64,000 nucleotides of DNA from Brevundimonas sp. UBA4553 (GCF_002387245.1 NZ_DGLD01000001.1:212874-276873); one strand, 5' to 3'. Counted from the first letter of the stretch, positions 18,272 through 29,213 are shown. A program made the numbers and translations. Notes: generated by a model from the sequence alone, not told the origin.

Positions 18272-19603
18272 TTAAGCTGGCAGGCTGACCGTCGTCCGTT
18301 CGCCGTCGCGCAGCACAGTCAACTCCACCGCGCCGCCATCCTGCAGCGTCCGCGCCAAGGCGGCCATGTCGGCGATGCTGACGCCGCCTGCCGACACCAC
18401 CACGTCGCCGGCTTGGACCCCCGCCGCCGCCGCAGTCGAACCGCCCTCGACCACGGTGATCTGGGCGCCGGCGCCGTCGCCGCTGTTCCGGAACGTCAGG
18501 TCGCGCGCCATGGCCGCGCTGCGCCCCATCCGCACGGCCGGAAGATCGGCGGACTGGACGGTCAGGTTGGCTGTCGCCTCGCGTCCGTCGCGCAGATAGA
18601 CCACGGGCAGGGTGGCGCCAGGCCGGGCGATGCCGACCGTCGCCTGGACCGAGCCGGCGTTGGAGACCGGGCGGTTCTGGATGCGGGTGATGACGTCGCC
18701 CGGACGCAGACCGGCCTGCTCGGCCGACGAGCCGGGCGCAGCGTCATAGACCACAGCGCCGCGCACCAGGTTCAGACCCATCTCGCGCGCGCGTTCAGCC
18801 GTCAGCGAGCCCAGGGCCACGCCGATCTGGCCGCGCTTGACCTCGCCGGTGGCGCGCAACTGATCGACCACGAACATCATGATCCGGGTCGGAACGGCGA
18901 AGGCGATGCCGTCGTTGCCGCCGCCCATGCTGCCCGACAGGATCGCCGTGTTGATGCCGATCAGCCGTCCGCGGCTGTCCAGAAGCGGCCCGCCCGAATT
19001 GCCCGAATTCACCGCTGCGTCGGTCTGGATATAGTCCTCGATGGCGTCGCCCATGCCGGAGCGGTTCAGGCCCGAGATGACCCCCATGGTCAGGGTCTGG
19101 TCCAGACCCAGCGGATAACCCACGGCGAAGGCCAGGTCGCCGGTGCGCAGAGTGTCGGAATCCACCGTCTGAACCTGCGACAGGCCCGTCGCCTCGATCT
19201 TCAGCACCGCGATGTCCGTCGCCTTGTCGGCGCCGATCAGGACCGCGTCGAACAACCGTCCGTCGATCATGTCGACAGTGAATTTCTGGCCGTTTTCGAT
19301 GACATGGTTGTTGGTGACGATGATGCCGTTGGCGGCGTCGATGATGACACCGGAGCCGCCCTGCGCCGGTTTGGGATCGTCTTCGGAACTGGGGCCCCGC
19401 GACTGCCCCAGGGTGGTCACCTGAACCACTGCCGGCAGGCTTTCCTCCAACCCCGCCGCGAAGGTGAAGACGCCGCGTCGCGCATCATAGGGCAGGCCGG
19501 TCGGCGCGCTCTGCGGGACCGTCGCCGCCTCGGCCGCCTGATACAGAGGCGCCGCCGTCATCAGAACCGCGACAGCGGCGCAAGCGAACAGGCGATTATG
19601 CAT
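18272..19603 (-). CDS. HtrA/DegP-like periplasmic serine protease
   Basis: A 443-residue envelope protease and probable quality-control factor. Signal peptide about 1-27, a trypsin-like domain with His100 (TNNHVI), Asp130 (ATDIAVLKI) and Ser203 (GNSGGPL), and two PDZ domains (about 275-350 and 370-440, each with a GLRPGDVI- or GVQAGDVV-type ligand loop). The start MHNRLFACAAVAVL at 19603 has a GGGAAG ribosome-binding site; upstream in-frame sequence lacks signal features. Divergent from the DUF3313 lipoprotein gene. Confidence 0.92.
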   Translation of the reverse strand: MHNRLFACAAVAVLMTAAPLYQAAEAATVPQSAPTGLPYDARRGVFTFAAGLEESLPAVVQVTTLGQSRGPSSEDDPKPAQGGSGVIIDAANGIIVTNNHVIENGQKFTVDMIDGRLFDAVLIGADKATDIAVLKIEATGLSQVQTVDSDTLRTGDLAFAVGYPLGLDQTLTMGVISGLNRSGMGDAIEDYIQTDAAVNSGNSGGPLLDSRGRLIGINTAILSGSMGGGNDGIAFAVPTRIMMFVVDQLRATGEVKRGQIGVALGSLTAERAREMGLNLVRGAVVYDAAPGSSAEQAGLRPGDVITRIQNRPVSNAGSVQATVGIARPGATLPVVYLRDGREATANLTVQSADLPAVRMGRSAAMARDLTFRNSGDGAGAQITVVEGGSTAAAAGVQAGDVVVSAGGVSIADMAALARTLQDGGAVELTVLRDGERTTVSLPA

Positions 19604-19724
19604 ATTCCATCTTCCCTTGGCTGGCGCCCAGCCTAGCTTGAGTGAACGCCCCTGACGATGGCCGATTGAACCAATCTCGTCTCGCACGCGTATCCGTCCT
19701 GATCTGGATCCTGGAGGAACGCGT

Positions 19725-20528
19725 TTGGCGGCGAAATCGATCAGTCTCTTGTCCATTCTGGTGCTCAGCGCCGCCGCGGCGGCCTGCGCCACCGCCCCGG
19801 AACCCCATTCGGGCTACCTCTCGACCTATGACGGCCTTCAGACCCGCAGCGACACCGTCCGCGCCTCCATCAGCGAGCGCCGCGACGAATCCCTGGCCCA
19901 GTCGATCGAACGCATCCGCATCGAGCGCGCCGAATTGACGGCCGCCGCCGCCGACGCCCTGACGCCGGAAGAGTGGGCGCTGGTGCTGAGCGAGGTCGAC
20001 CGGCAGGTCTGCTACGAGCTGAGCGAACGCTTCACGGTGGTCGAGACGGACGAGGATGGCGTCGGGCGCGTCCGCGTGGCGGCCACCCGGATCAGCCCCA
20101 CCAACCCCGCCGGATCGGCTGCATCCGCCGCCGCCAACTGGTTCATTCCCGGCCCCATCGGCGTCCGCGCGCCCGGATCGACTGGCGGTCTGGCTGCCGA
20201 GGCGGAGTTGCTGGCTCCTGATGGTCGTCAGGCGGCGGCTCTGGTCTGGGCGCGAAACGCCACGGTGGTGGGCACTGACAGCCCGTCCTTGTCCAAGGTC
20301 GGCGACGCCCACCAGCTGGCCGAGGCGTTCGGAGACATGGTCGGCGACGCCTTCGCCCCCGCCGACCGCAAGCCGCGCGCGATCCCCGACCCTGACCCCT
20401 GCGCCCGATACGGCCCGCGCAACCGGCCCGAGGGCTTCGTCACGCGCGCGGTCACCGGCCTGTATCAGCCCGAGCTGAGCGGGGGGCCCAAACAGGAAGC
20501 CCCGTCGCCCGCGCCTCGGTCGAACTAA
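19725..20528 (+). CDS. DUF3313-like lipoprotein
   Basis: A 267-residue protein with a lipoprotein signal ending in AAAAAC at residues 16-21, so it is probably anchored in the envelope. The first mature residues (PHSGYLSTYDGLQTRSD) and the internal ATRISPTNPAGSAASAAANW segment resemble the DUF3313 family, whose function is unknown. It starts with TTG behind a strong GGAGGAA ribosome-binding site. Its stop lies 4 bp from that of the convergent acyl-CoA dehydrogenase, with no terminator visible between them. Confidence 0.72.
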   Translation: MAAKSISLLSILVLSAAAAACATAPEPHSGYLSTYDGLQTRSDTVRASISERRDESLAQSIERIRIERAELTAAAADALTPEEWALVLSEVDRQVCYELSERFTVVETDEDGVGRVRVAATRISPTNPAGSAASAAANWFIPGPIGVRAPGSTGGLAAEAELLAPDGRQAAALVWARNATVVGTDSPSLSKVGDAHQLAEAFGDMVGDAFAPADRKPRAIPDPDPCARYGPRNRPEGFVTRAVTGLYQPELSGGPKQEAPSPAPRSN

Positions 20529-20532
20529 GGCC

Positions 20533-21723
<1,191 letters not shown>

Positions 21724-21875
21724 GGCGGTGTTTCCTGAGCGATTGCGCGGGGTTCTCTTGAGCGTCACGCCTGGTTGTCGAGGCGTGACGATGCGACCCC
21801 TGTTCCGGCCGCCCGTTTAGGGCAAAATAGTCGAACCGGGTAGAGGGATGCGGGGAACCGCGTTAGGCTGGATCC

Positions 21876-22142
21876 ATGTCGAACACCTTTTCACGCCTGT
21901 TCCGCGATCACCCGCGCGAAGTCAGCGAGAGCTATCTGGAACACATGGCCGCCTCATCGCGGTTTGGTTTCAAGCTGATGCGCCTGGCCGCCTGCGCCTT
22001 CACCCACGCGGTGGTGCCTGGCGTGCACAAGAGCACGGTGTCGGATGCGATTCGCGGCATGGCCCGCGACATGGGCGGCCGGGCTGAAGAGGCGCGTGAA
22101 TGCCGTATGCGCAACGCGGGCGTCTGGGACGTGGGCCTCTAG
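21876..22142 (+). CDS. DUF6356 family small protein
   Basis: An 88-residue protein starting MSNTFSRLFRDHPREVSESYL, with HMAASSRFGFKLMRLAACAF, typical of the DUF6356 family found in Caulobacterales and relatives. A hydrophobic central helix may associate with the membrane. The C-terminus carries two cysteines near REC and RMRNAG. Function unknown. Confidence 0.7.
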   Translation: MSNTFSRLFRDHPREVSESYLEHMAASSRFGFKLMRLAACAFTHAVVPGVHKSTVSDAIRGMARDMGGRAEEARECRMRNAGVWDVGL

Positions 22143-22145
22143 GTC

Positions 22146-22613
22146 TTACTCAGGGGTGTCCAGCCGGCGATAGAAGCCGTTGACATCGGACCCCATGCCG
22201 CAGAACCGCGCCGCCGCTCCGCCATCCTCGACAAATACGCCTTCGGGTCCCACGCGCACCTGAAGGACCGGCGCGACGGCGCCGATGTCGGCGGCGCTGA
22301 TCGTGTTCAGGTCGCCCTCGAAGGGCGCCACGTGCGCGATAATGACATCATCAGCGTCCTGCGGCCCGACCGCCTGGAGTTCGCAGTCAGCGGCGGTCGC
22401 GGCGCCGTTCGGCACGCCGCCAGCGCGAAGGGCGACGCGCCACCCCGCGCCTTCTCGACGCAGACTCAGATTCGCCTTGGCCGGCTTGTCCCGTTCGAAG
22501 CGTGCGACAGGCTCCGCAGTCCCACCTGGCCCTGTCGCATCGGCAGAGGCGCTGGCCGGGTTGAAAACGGACAGACAGAACAGGCCGACGGCGGCGATGG
22601 ACAGAAGACGCAT
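22146..22613 (-). CDS. Hypothetical exported protein
   Basis: A 155-residue protein with a clear signal peptide (MRLLSIAAVGLFCLSVFNPA, cleavage near ASA). The mature part has two cysteines (in DCELQAVG and RFCGMGSD) and ends GSDVNGFYRRLDTPE; no named family is recognised. It is encoded between two unrelated genes on the other strand, 3 bp from the DUF6356 stop. The start at 22613 was preferred because the upstream in-frame extension has no signal peptide. Confidence 0.65.
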   Translation of the reverse strand: MRLLSIAAVGLFCLSVFNPASASADATGPGGTAEPVARFERDKPAKANLSLRREGAGWRVALRAGGVPNGAATAADCELQAVGPQDADDVIIAHVAPFEGDLNTISAADIGAVAPVLQVRVGPEGVFVEDGGAAARFCGMGSDVNGFYRRLDTPE

Positions 22614-22687
22614 GAAACCCTCGCAAAAACTCTGCCTGCCCACGGTTCAGCTTCTCCGGATCAGCGTCAAGCGTTAAGCCTTGGGCC

Positions 22688-23881
22688 ATGACCCAAGCTC
22701 AAGGCCCGCTTTCCGGCGTTCGCGTTCTCGACCTTTCCCGCGTTCTGGCAGGCCCCTGGGCGACACAGACGCTCGCGGATCTGGGCGCAGAGGTCATCAA
22801 GATCGAGCGCCCCGGCGAAGGCGACGACACCCGCCACTGGGGTCCGCCCTTCACCACGACGAACGACGGATCGAAAGGCGACGCCGCCTATTTCCTGTGC
22901 GCCAATCGGGGCAAGAAGTCGGTCGAACTGGACATCGCCTCGCCTGAAGGCGCCGAGTCCGTACGCCGACTGGCCGCGACCTGTGACGTGGTGGTCGAAA
23001 ACTTCAAGACCGGCGGGCTCAAGAAGTACGGCCTCGACTACGCCGGCCTGTCGGCGGTCAATCCGACGCTGGTTTATTGCTCCATCACCGGTTTCGGCCA
23101 GGACGGTCCGGACGCTCACCGCGCCGGCTACGACTACATGATCCAGGCCATGGGCGGGCTGATGTCGATCACCGGCCAGCCCGACGGCGCGCCCGGCGCT
23201 GAGCCGATGAAGGTCGGGGTGGCGGTCGTGGACCTGTTCACCGGCCTCTACGCCTCCAACGCCATCCTGGCGGCCCTGTGGCACGCGCGGGCGACCGGCG
23301 AGGGTCAGCACGTGGACATCGCCCTGTTCGACGTCCAGGCGGCCATGCTGGCCAATCAGGCCGCCAACTGGTTCGTCTCGGGGACCGCGCCGACACGGAT
23401 GGGCAACGCCCACCCCAACCTGGCCCCGTATCAGCCTTTCCCCTGTTCGGACGGCATGGTCGTCATCGCGGTCGGCAACGACGGCCAGTTCCGCGCCCTG
23501 GCCAAGGCCCTGGGCGTCGAGCCCATGGGTGTCGATTCGCGGTTCGCCACCAATGCGCTCAGGGTCCAGCACAGGGCTGCGTTGTCTCCGACTCTGTCAG
23601 CCCTGACGGCTAGCTTCACGATGAAGGGGCTGATGGCGGCGCTGGAGGCGGCGGGTGTGCCCTGTGGTCCGGTCAACACCATCGACCAGGTGTTCGAAGA
23701 GCCTCAGGCCCTGTATCGCGGCCTGACCGTCGAGCAGACGCGCCCCGACCTGGCCACGCCGATCCGCACCGTCGCCTCGCCCATCCGCCTGTCCAAGACC
23801 CCCGTCCGCTACGACGCCCCGCCGCCGAAGCTGGGGCAAGATACGGAGGAGGTGCTCTCGGACCTCACCAGGACGGACTGA
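22688..23881 (+). CDS. Class III (CaiB/BaiF) CoA-transferase
   Basis: A 397-residue enzyme that moves CoA between acyl groups. It begins GPLSGVRVLDLSRVLAGPWA and has LGAEVIKIERP, GYDYMIQAMGGLMSITG and ARATGEGQHVDIALFD, all typical of family III. The substrate cannot be read directly. A succinyl-CoA:glutarate transferase role is possible because a glutaryl-CoA dehydrogenase is close by, but the two are not in one operon. Its 3' end overlaps the convergent DUF2007 gene by 17 bp. Confidence 0.88.
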   Translation: MTQAQGPLSGVRVLDLSRVLAGPWATQTLADLGAEVIKIERPGEGDDTRHWGPPFTTTNDGSKGDAAYFLCANRGKKSVELDIASPEGAESVRRLAATCDVVVENFKTGGLKKYGLDYAGLSAVNPTLVYCSITGFGQDGPDAHRAGYDYMIQAMGGLMSITGQPDGAPGAEPMKVGVAVVDLFTGLYASNAILAALWHARATGEGQHVDIALFDVQAAMLANQAANWFVSGTAPTRMGNAHPNLAPYQPFPCSDGMVVIAVGNDGQFRALAKALGVEPMGVDSRFATNALRVQHRAALSPTLSALTASFTMKGLMAALEAAGVPCGPVNTIDQVFEEPQALYRGLTVEQTRPDLATPIRTVASPIRLSKTPVRYDAPPPKLGQDTEEVLSDLTRTD

Positions 23882-24302
23882 ACACCCCTGTCAGGGCCAG
23901 GATGACGCTGATCACGGCAACCGCTCCGATCAGGGCTACGCCGACCCAGTGCACTGCTCGCAGTCGTCGCGGCAGACTGGTGCTGGCGAAACCGCCCGTG
24001 GCCGCCATGAACAGGGCCAACCCCCGACCAACGGCACGCGTCGTCGGCTCGCCGGGCGGCAGGTCGCCCTCATCGTCGGCGGCGAATTCCCCCGCCCGAA
24101 CCCGCGCCAGCAGATCGCGGGCCTCGTCCGCCTGATCGGCCCGTCCCATCAGGCGCAGCCCCAGAGCCCGCTGCATCAGCGGATCGACCGTCGTCTGGAA
24201 CCGCTCGGTCACGTCAACCTCGACGCCGTGCGAAGCGAGAAAAGCCGCCGCGAGGTCGGCCTCATAGACATCCTGAAAGCGGGCGATTTCGACCAGGCTC
24301 AT
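23865..24302 (-). CDS. DUF2007 domain protein with C-terminal membrane helix
   Basis: A 145-residue protein. Residues about 1-70 form the DUF2007 (putative signal-transducing protein) domain: LVEIARFQDVYEADLAAAFL, ASHGVEVDV. The C-terminus has a membrane segment (WVGVALIGAVAVISVILALT, about 119-138). Function unknown. The 3' end overlaps the CoA-transferase gene on the other strand. Confidence 0.75.
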   Translation of the reverse strand: MSLVEIARFQDVYEADLAAAFLASHGVEVDVTERFQTTVDPLMQRALGLRLMGRADQADEARDLLARVRAGEFAADDEGDLPPGEPTTRAVGRGLALFMAATGGFASTSLPRRLRAVHWVGVALIGAVAVISVILALTGVFSPSW

Positions 24303-24331
24303 GCGTTGAGGCTAGCACGCCTGGCCCAATT

Positions 24332-24361
24332 GAAAACGGCGGCTCCCGAAAGAGCCGCCGT
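24332..24361 (-). terminator. Terminator of the odhAB operon
   Basis: A perfect 10-bp GC-rich stem (24336-24345 with 24352-24361) with a 6-base loop, followed on the minus strand by TTTTCA. It begins 28 bp after the odhB stop and ends the 2-oxoglutarate dehydrogenase transcript. No lpd gene (E3) lies before it. Confidence 0.85.
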
Positions 24362-24388
24362 CGTCTGTGCTTCGCGCGAATGCGAACC

Positions 24389-25885
24389 TTACAGGTCCAG
24401 CAGGGCGCGGGCCGGGTCTTCCAGCAGTTCCTTGATGCGGACCAGGAAGGTCACGGCTTCCTTGCCGTCGACGATGCGGTGATCGTAGCTGAGAGCCAGG
24501 TACATCATCGGGCGGATCTTGACCTCGCCGTTGATGGCCATCGGGCGCTGCACGATGTTGTGCATGCCCAGGATGCCCGACTGCGGCGCGTTCAGGATCG
24601 GCGTCGACATCAGCGAGCCATAGGTGCCGCCGTTGGTGATGGTGAAGGTGCCACCCTGCATCTGATCCATGGTCAGGGCGCCGTCACGGGCGGCCTTGCC
24701 CAGGGCGCCAATGCCCTTTTCGATGCCCGCCAGCGACAGGGTGTCGGCGTCACGGAGGACCGGAACCACCAGACCCTTGTCGGTGCCGACGGCCACGCCG
24801 ATGTCGTAGTGGTTCTTGTAGATGATGTCCGTGCCGTCGATCTCGGCGTTGACGGCCGGGATTTCGTGCAGGGCCTGAACCACAGCCTTGGTGAAGAAGG
24901 ACATGAAGCCCAGCTTCACGCCGTGGCGCTTCTCGAAGACTTCCTTGTACTGGGCGCGCAGGGCCATGACGTTGGTCATGTCCACCTCGTTGAAGGTGGT
25001 CAGCTGGGCGGCCGTGTTCTGGGATTCCTTCAGGCGACGGGCGATGGTCTGACGCAGGCGCGTCATCTTCACCCGCTCCTCGCGCGGCTGGTCGGCGCGA
25101 GGGGCGGCCGGGGCGGCAGCAGCGGCGGGCGCAGACGGAGCGGCGGCGCCGATGGCGGCGATGGCGTCAGCCTTGGTGATGTTGCCCTTCGGACCCGTGG
25201 CCGACAGCGACGCCGGGTTCAGGTTGTTCTCCGACACCACGCGCTGGACGGCGGGCGACAGGTGGGCCGAAGCCGGGGCCTGGGCCGAACCGGTGTTGGC
25301 CGGAGCGGCGGCGACCGGAGCAGCAGCCGGAGCAGCGGCGGCGGCGCCAGAGGCCGAGATGGAGCCGATGACCTGACCGGGGGTCACGGTCGACCCGTTG
25401 TCGGCGGCGATGGTCAGGACGCCGGCGGCCGGCGCCGAGACTTCCACCGCGACCTTGTCGGTTTCGATCTCAACCAGCAGTTCGTCCTTGGCGACCGTGT
25501 CGCCCGACTTCTTCAGCCAGGTTCCGATCGAACCCTCGGCGACGCTCTCGCCCATGGTCGGGACGGCGATCTCGATCGAGGCGCCGCCCGAAGCGGCGGG
25601 AGCGGCCGCGGGAGTTGCAGCAGCGGCGGGCGCCGCCGCCGGAGCCGAAGCGCCTTCGCTCACTGAACCCAGGACCGTGCCCGGCACCACAGTGTCGCCC
25701 TCAGCGGCGTTGATCGCCGCCAGGACGCCGTCGGCCGGGGCCACGACTTCCAGCGAGACCTTGTCGGTTTCCAGCTCGACCAGGACTTCGTCCTTCTTGA
25801 CGGCGTCGCCGACCTTCTTGGTCCACTTGGCGATGGAGGCTTCGCTGACGGATTCACCGAGGGCGGGGGTGAGGATATCGGCCAT
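24389..25885 (-). CDS. odhB: Dihydrolipoyllysine succinyltransferase (E2o) with two lipoyl domains
   Basis: The E2 core of 2-oxoglutarate dehydrogenase, 498 residues. Two lipoyl domains are visible: residues about 1-76 with Lys42 in ETDKVSLE, and about 103-176 with Lys144 in ETDKVAVE. They are joined by an Ala/Pro-rich linker. Then come a peripheral-subunit-binding domain (about 208-245, LSPAVQRVVSENNLNPASL) and the catalytic domain with SYDHRIVDG (His469, Asp473). Most bacterial E2o proteins have one lipoyl domain. Starts 56 bp after the odhA stop. Confidence 0.95.
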   Translation of the reverse strand: MADILTPALGESVSEASIAKWTKKVGDAVKKDEVLVELETDKVSLEVVAPADGVLAAINAAEGDTVVPGTVLGSVSEGASAPAAAPAAAATPAAAPAASGGASIEIAVPTMGESVAEGSIGTWLKKSGDTVAKDELLVEIETDKVAVEVSAPAAGVLTIAADNGSTVTPGQVIGSISASGAAAAAPAAAPVAAAPANTGSAQAPASAHLSPAVQRVVSENNLNPASLSATGPKGNITKADAIAAIGAAAPSAPAAAAAPAAPRADQPREERVKMTRLRQTIARRLKESQNTAAQLTTFNEVDMTNVMALRAQYKEVFEKRHGVKLGFMSFFTKAVVQALHEIPAVNAEIDGTDIIYKNHYDIGVAVGTDKGLVVPVLRDADTLSLAGIEKGIGALGKAARDGALTMDQMQGGTFTITNGGTYGSLMSTPILNAPQSGILGMHNIVQRPMAINGEVKIRPMMYLALSYDHRIVDGKEAVTFLVRIKELLEDPARALLDL

Positions 25886-25941
25886 GGTTCGGTCCAGTGT
25901 CTTTTTGTGTCTTGGCGTATCTATAGGTCAGGCTGGGCCGG

Positions 25942-28900
25942 TCAGGCCATGGCCTCGGCGAGGAAGGTCTCGAGTTCCTTCAGGTGGCGGCTCATCAGGC
26001 CGGCCGCCGTGGAGGCGGAGGCCGGGCGCCCAACGTAACGCGCGCGCTTGGCCTTGATATCCATCTTCTCGAGCGTCAGTTCGATCCACGGATCGACGAA
26101 GGTCCAGCCGCCCATGTTCTTGGGCTCTTCCTGGCACCAGACCAGGTCGGCGTTGGGGAAGCGGGCCAGCTCGGTCGAGATCGACTTGATCGGCCACGGA
26201 TAGAACTGTTCCAGGCGCAAAATGTAGATGTCGTTGATCCCGGCCTTCTCGCGCGCGTCCAGCAGGTCGTAATAGACCTTGCCCGAGCAGACGATGACCT
26301 TGCGGATGTCCTTGTCGGCCTTCAGCGAAACGCCGGCGACTTCGGGACGCAGTTGGGCGTCGTCGCGCAGAACGCGGTGGAAGGACGAACCCTCGGCCAT
26401 GTCGGCTAGGGTCGAGACAGCCTTCTTGTGACGCAGCAGCGACTTGGGCGTCATCAGGATCAGCGGCTTGCGGTATGAGCGGTGCAGCTGACGGCGCAAG
26501 ATGTGGAAGTAGTTGGCCGGAGTGGTGCAGTTGGCGACCTGCATATTGTTCTCGGCGCACTGCTGCAGGAAGCGCTCAAGGCGGGCCGAGGAGTGCTCGG
26601 GGCCCTGGCCTTCATAGCCGTGCGGCAGCAGCATGGTCAGGCCGCTCATGCGCAGCCACTTGCGTTCGCCCGACGAAATGAATTGGTCGATGACCACCTG
26701 GGCACCGTTGACGAAGTCGCCGAACTGGCCTTCCCACAAGGTCAGGGTGTTGGGGTCAGCCAGCGAGTAGCCGTACTCGAAGCCCAGCACCGCCTCTTCC
26801 GACAGGGCCGAGTCGATGACCTCGAAGTGGGCCTGACCGTCGCGCAGGTGATTCAGCGGGATGTAGCGCTGCTCCGTCGTCTGGTCGGTGATGCCCGAGT
26901 GACGCTGCGAGAAGGTGCCGCGGACCGAGTCCTGGCCCGATAGGCGGATATTGTAGCCCTCGTCCAGCAGCGAGGCGAAGGCCAGACTTTCGGCCGTGGC
27001 CCAGTCGATGTTCTGGCCGCTCGTGACGGTCTCACGACGCGCCTCGACGACGCGCTTCAGCGTCTTGTGGATGTCGACGCTGTTGGGGATCTGCGTCAGA
27101 CGGTGACCGTAGTCGGTCAGCTTCTCGGACGGAACGGCGGTCTGACCGCGCTGGGCGGCATCGTCAGACTTCTCGGCGCCCAGGCCCTGCCACTTGCCGT
27201 CCAGCCAGTCGGCCTTCTCGGCCTTGAAGACCTTGCCCGCCTCGAACTCAGCGTCGAGGAAGGCCTCGAAGCGCGCCAACTCGGCGTCGACCTCGGCCTG
27301 GGTGACCACGCCCTGTTCGACCAGACGCTTGGAGTAGATTTCGCGCGTCGACGGCTGGGCGCGGATCTTCGAATACATCAGCGGCTGGGTGAAGGTGGGG
27401 TCGTCGCCTTCGTTGTGACCGAAGCGGCGGTAGCAGAACATGTCCACCACCACGTCCTTGTGGAACTTCTGACGGTATTCCGTCGCCACCTTGGCGGCGA
27501 AGACGACGGCTTCGGGGTCGTCGCCGTTGACGTGGAAGATCGGGGCCTGAACCATCAGCGCCACGTCCGACGGATAGGGCGACGAGCGCGAATTGCGCGG
27601 ACTGGTGGTGAAGCCGATCTGGTTGTTGATGACGAAGTGCAGGGTGCCGCCGGTGCGATAGCCCTTCAGGCCCATCAGGGCGAAGCATTCGGCCACCACG
27701 CCCTGACCCGCGAAGGCGGCGTCCCCGTGAATCAGCAACGGCACGACCTTGGAGCGGTCCAGCGCCCACTCGGCTTCGGGCTTGCCGGCGTTGGCGTCAC
27801 GGATGTCGAAAGCCTGCTTGGCGCGCGCCTTGCCCAGAACGACCGGGTTGACGATTTCAAGGTGCGACGGGTTGGCGGTCAGCGACAGGTGGACCTTGTT
27901 GCCGTCGAACTCACGGTCGGACGAGGCGCCCATGTGGTATTTGACGTCGCCCGACCCCTCGATGTCCGACGGGACGGTCGAGCCGCCTTGGAACTCGTGG
28001 AAGATGGCCTTGTAGGGCTTGCCCATGACGGCGGCGAGCGTGTTCAGGCGGCCGCGGTGGGCCATGCCGAAAATGATCTCGTCCACGCCCAGGCTGCCGC
28101 CGCGCTTGATCACCTGCTCCAGGGCTGGGACCATGGCCTCGCCGCCGTCCAGGCCGAAACGCTTGGTGCCGGGGAAGCGCTTGTGCAGGAAGCGTTCGAA
28201 GCCCTCGGCCTCGATCAGCTTGTGCAGGATGGCCAGCTTGCCTTCCTTGGTGAAGGCGTTCTGCTCGAACTTGTCCGGGCCTTCAAAGCGTTGCTGCAAC
28301 CACGACTTCTCTTCGGGCTCGGCGATGTGCATGTACTGCACGCCGATGTTGCCGCAGTAGGTGCGACGCAGGATCTCCAGCACCTGACGGACGCTGCCGG
28401 TCTGCAGGCCCAGGACGCCGTCGAGGAAGATCGGGCGGTCCATGTCGGCGGCGGTGAAGCCGTAGAATTCGGGCGTCAGCTCCGGGTTTTCGATGGGCTG
28501 CTCGATGCCGAGCGGGTCCAGCGTCGCCTGCAGATGGCCCCGCACGCGGTAGCTGCGGATCAGCATCAGGGCGCGGATGGAATCGTGGGCGGCGGCGCGC
28601 ACGTCGGCGGCGGTCAGTCCGCCCGAAGCGTCAGCAACAGGAGCGGCCGGACGCGGGCCCGGCTTGCCGGCGGCCTTGGGATCAGGCTTCGGCGCAGGCC
28701 AGCGGCCGTCGAACACGGCGGTGTCTTCGCTCGGGTCCGTGGCGGCGCCCCGGCCCCAGGAGCCGGCGGCGGCCGACTGCTTCACCAGATCGGCGTTGTC
28801 CTTGAGCTGGTCGAAGAAGGCGCGCCATTCTCCCGACACCGAGCCGGGGTCCGCAGCCCATTTTTCGTGCAGGTCCTCAATGAAGGCGGCGTTCGCGCCA

Positions 28901-28956
28901 TAGAGGAAGCTGGTCTCGGCAAAGACCTGGTTCAGCCGACCTGCATCGTCCGCCAT
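25942..28956 (-). CDS. sucA: 2-oxoglutarate dehydrogenase E1 component
   Basis: A 1004-residue thiamine-diphosphate-dependent decarboxylase that starts the conversion of 2-oxoglutarate to succinyl-CoA. The N-terminus (ETSFLYGANAAFIEDLHEKW) is the E2-binding segment; GMAHRGRLNTLAAVMGKPY, GDAAFAGQGVVAEC and CYRRFGHNEGDDP are typical active-site and ThDP-binding motifs. Length is normal. It is the first gene of odhA-odhB, with the terminated sucCD operon upstream. Confidence 0.97.
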   Translation of the reverse strand: MADDAGRLNQVFAETSFLYGANAAFIEDLHEKWAADPGSVSGEWRAFFDQLKDNADLVKQSAAAGSWGRGAATDPSEDTAVFDGRWPAPKPDPKAAGKPGPRPAAPVADASGGLTAADVRAAAHDSIRALMLIRSYRVRGHLQATLDPLGIEQPIENPELTPEFYGFTAADMDRPIFLDGVLGLQTGSVRQVLEILRRTYCGNIGVQYMHIAEPEEKSWLQQRFEGPDKFEQNAFTKEGKLAILHKLIEAEGFERFLHKRFPGTKRFGLDGGEAMVPALEQVIKRGGSLGVDEIIFGMAHRGRLNTLAAVMGKPYKAIFHEFQGGSTVPSDIEGSGDVKYHMGASSDREFDGNKVHLSLTANPSHLEIVNPVVLGKARAKQAFDIRDANAGKPEAEWALDRSKVVPLLIHGDAAFAGQGVVAECFALMGLKGYRTGGTLHFVINNQIGFTTSPRNSRSSPYPSDVALMVQAPIFHVNGDDPEAVVFAAKVATEYRQKFHKDVVVDMFCYRRFGHNEGDDPTFTQPLMYSKIRAQPSTREIYSKRLVEQGVVTQAEVDAELARFEAFLDAEFEAGKVFKAEKADWLDGKWQGLGAEKSDDAAQRGQTAVPSEKLTDYGHRLTQIPNSVDIHKTLKRVVEARRETVTSGQNIDWATAESLAFASLLDEGYNIRLSGQDSVRGTFSQRHSGITDQTTEQRYIPLNHLRDGQAHFEVIDSALSEEAVLGFEYGYSLADPNTLTLWEGQFGDFVNGAQVVIDQFISSGERKWLRMSGLTMLLPHGYEGQGPEHSSARLERFLQQCAENNMQVANCTTPANYFHILRRQLHRSYRKPLILMTPKSLLRHKKAVSTLADMAEGSSFHRVLRDDAQLRPEVAGVSLKADKDIRKVIVCSGKVYYDLLDAREKAGINDIYILRLEQFYPWPIKSISTELARFPNADLVWCQEEPKNMGGWTFVDPWIELTLEKMDIKAKRARYVGRPASASTAAGLMSRHLKELETFLAEAMA

Positions 28957-29091
28957 TTTTCTCTCGTCGTCCTACATTCGGCCGCGCGCGCACGCCTGCG
29001 CGGTGAGCGGCGCCGCTCATATAGGCCGTGTTTCCTTACTGGTCATGACCGAAGCGGGGCGATGCGGGTGGAAATTGGTCGAATTGGCAAG

Positions 29092-29124
29092 AAAAAACGC
29101 CCCCGGACGATTCCGAGGGCGTTT
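29092..29124 (-). terminator. Terminator of the sucCD operon
   Basis: A 13-bp stem (29095-29107 with 29112-29124, one wobble pair) with a 4-base loop, followed on the minus strand by six T residues. It is 153 bp past the sucD stop, before odhA. Confidence 0.8.
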
Positions 29125-29213
29125 CAAAACGTCACAGGGCGCTAAAATTAGCCCCGGAACATCGTTCGGTCGCACCCGCCGCCCCGAAACCGAGGCCCCA
29201 CCGTTGAGGGTGG

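Noticed and set aside
27067..29145. A 692-codon plus-strand open frame opposite odhA
   Set aside because: Antisense mirror of a confirmed gene; Val/Gly/Arg/His-rich sequence without family features.
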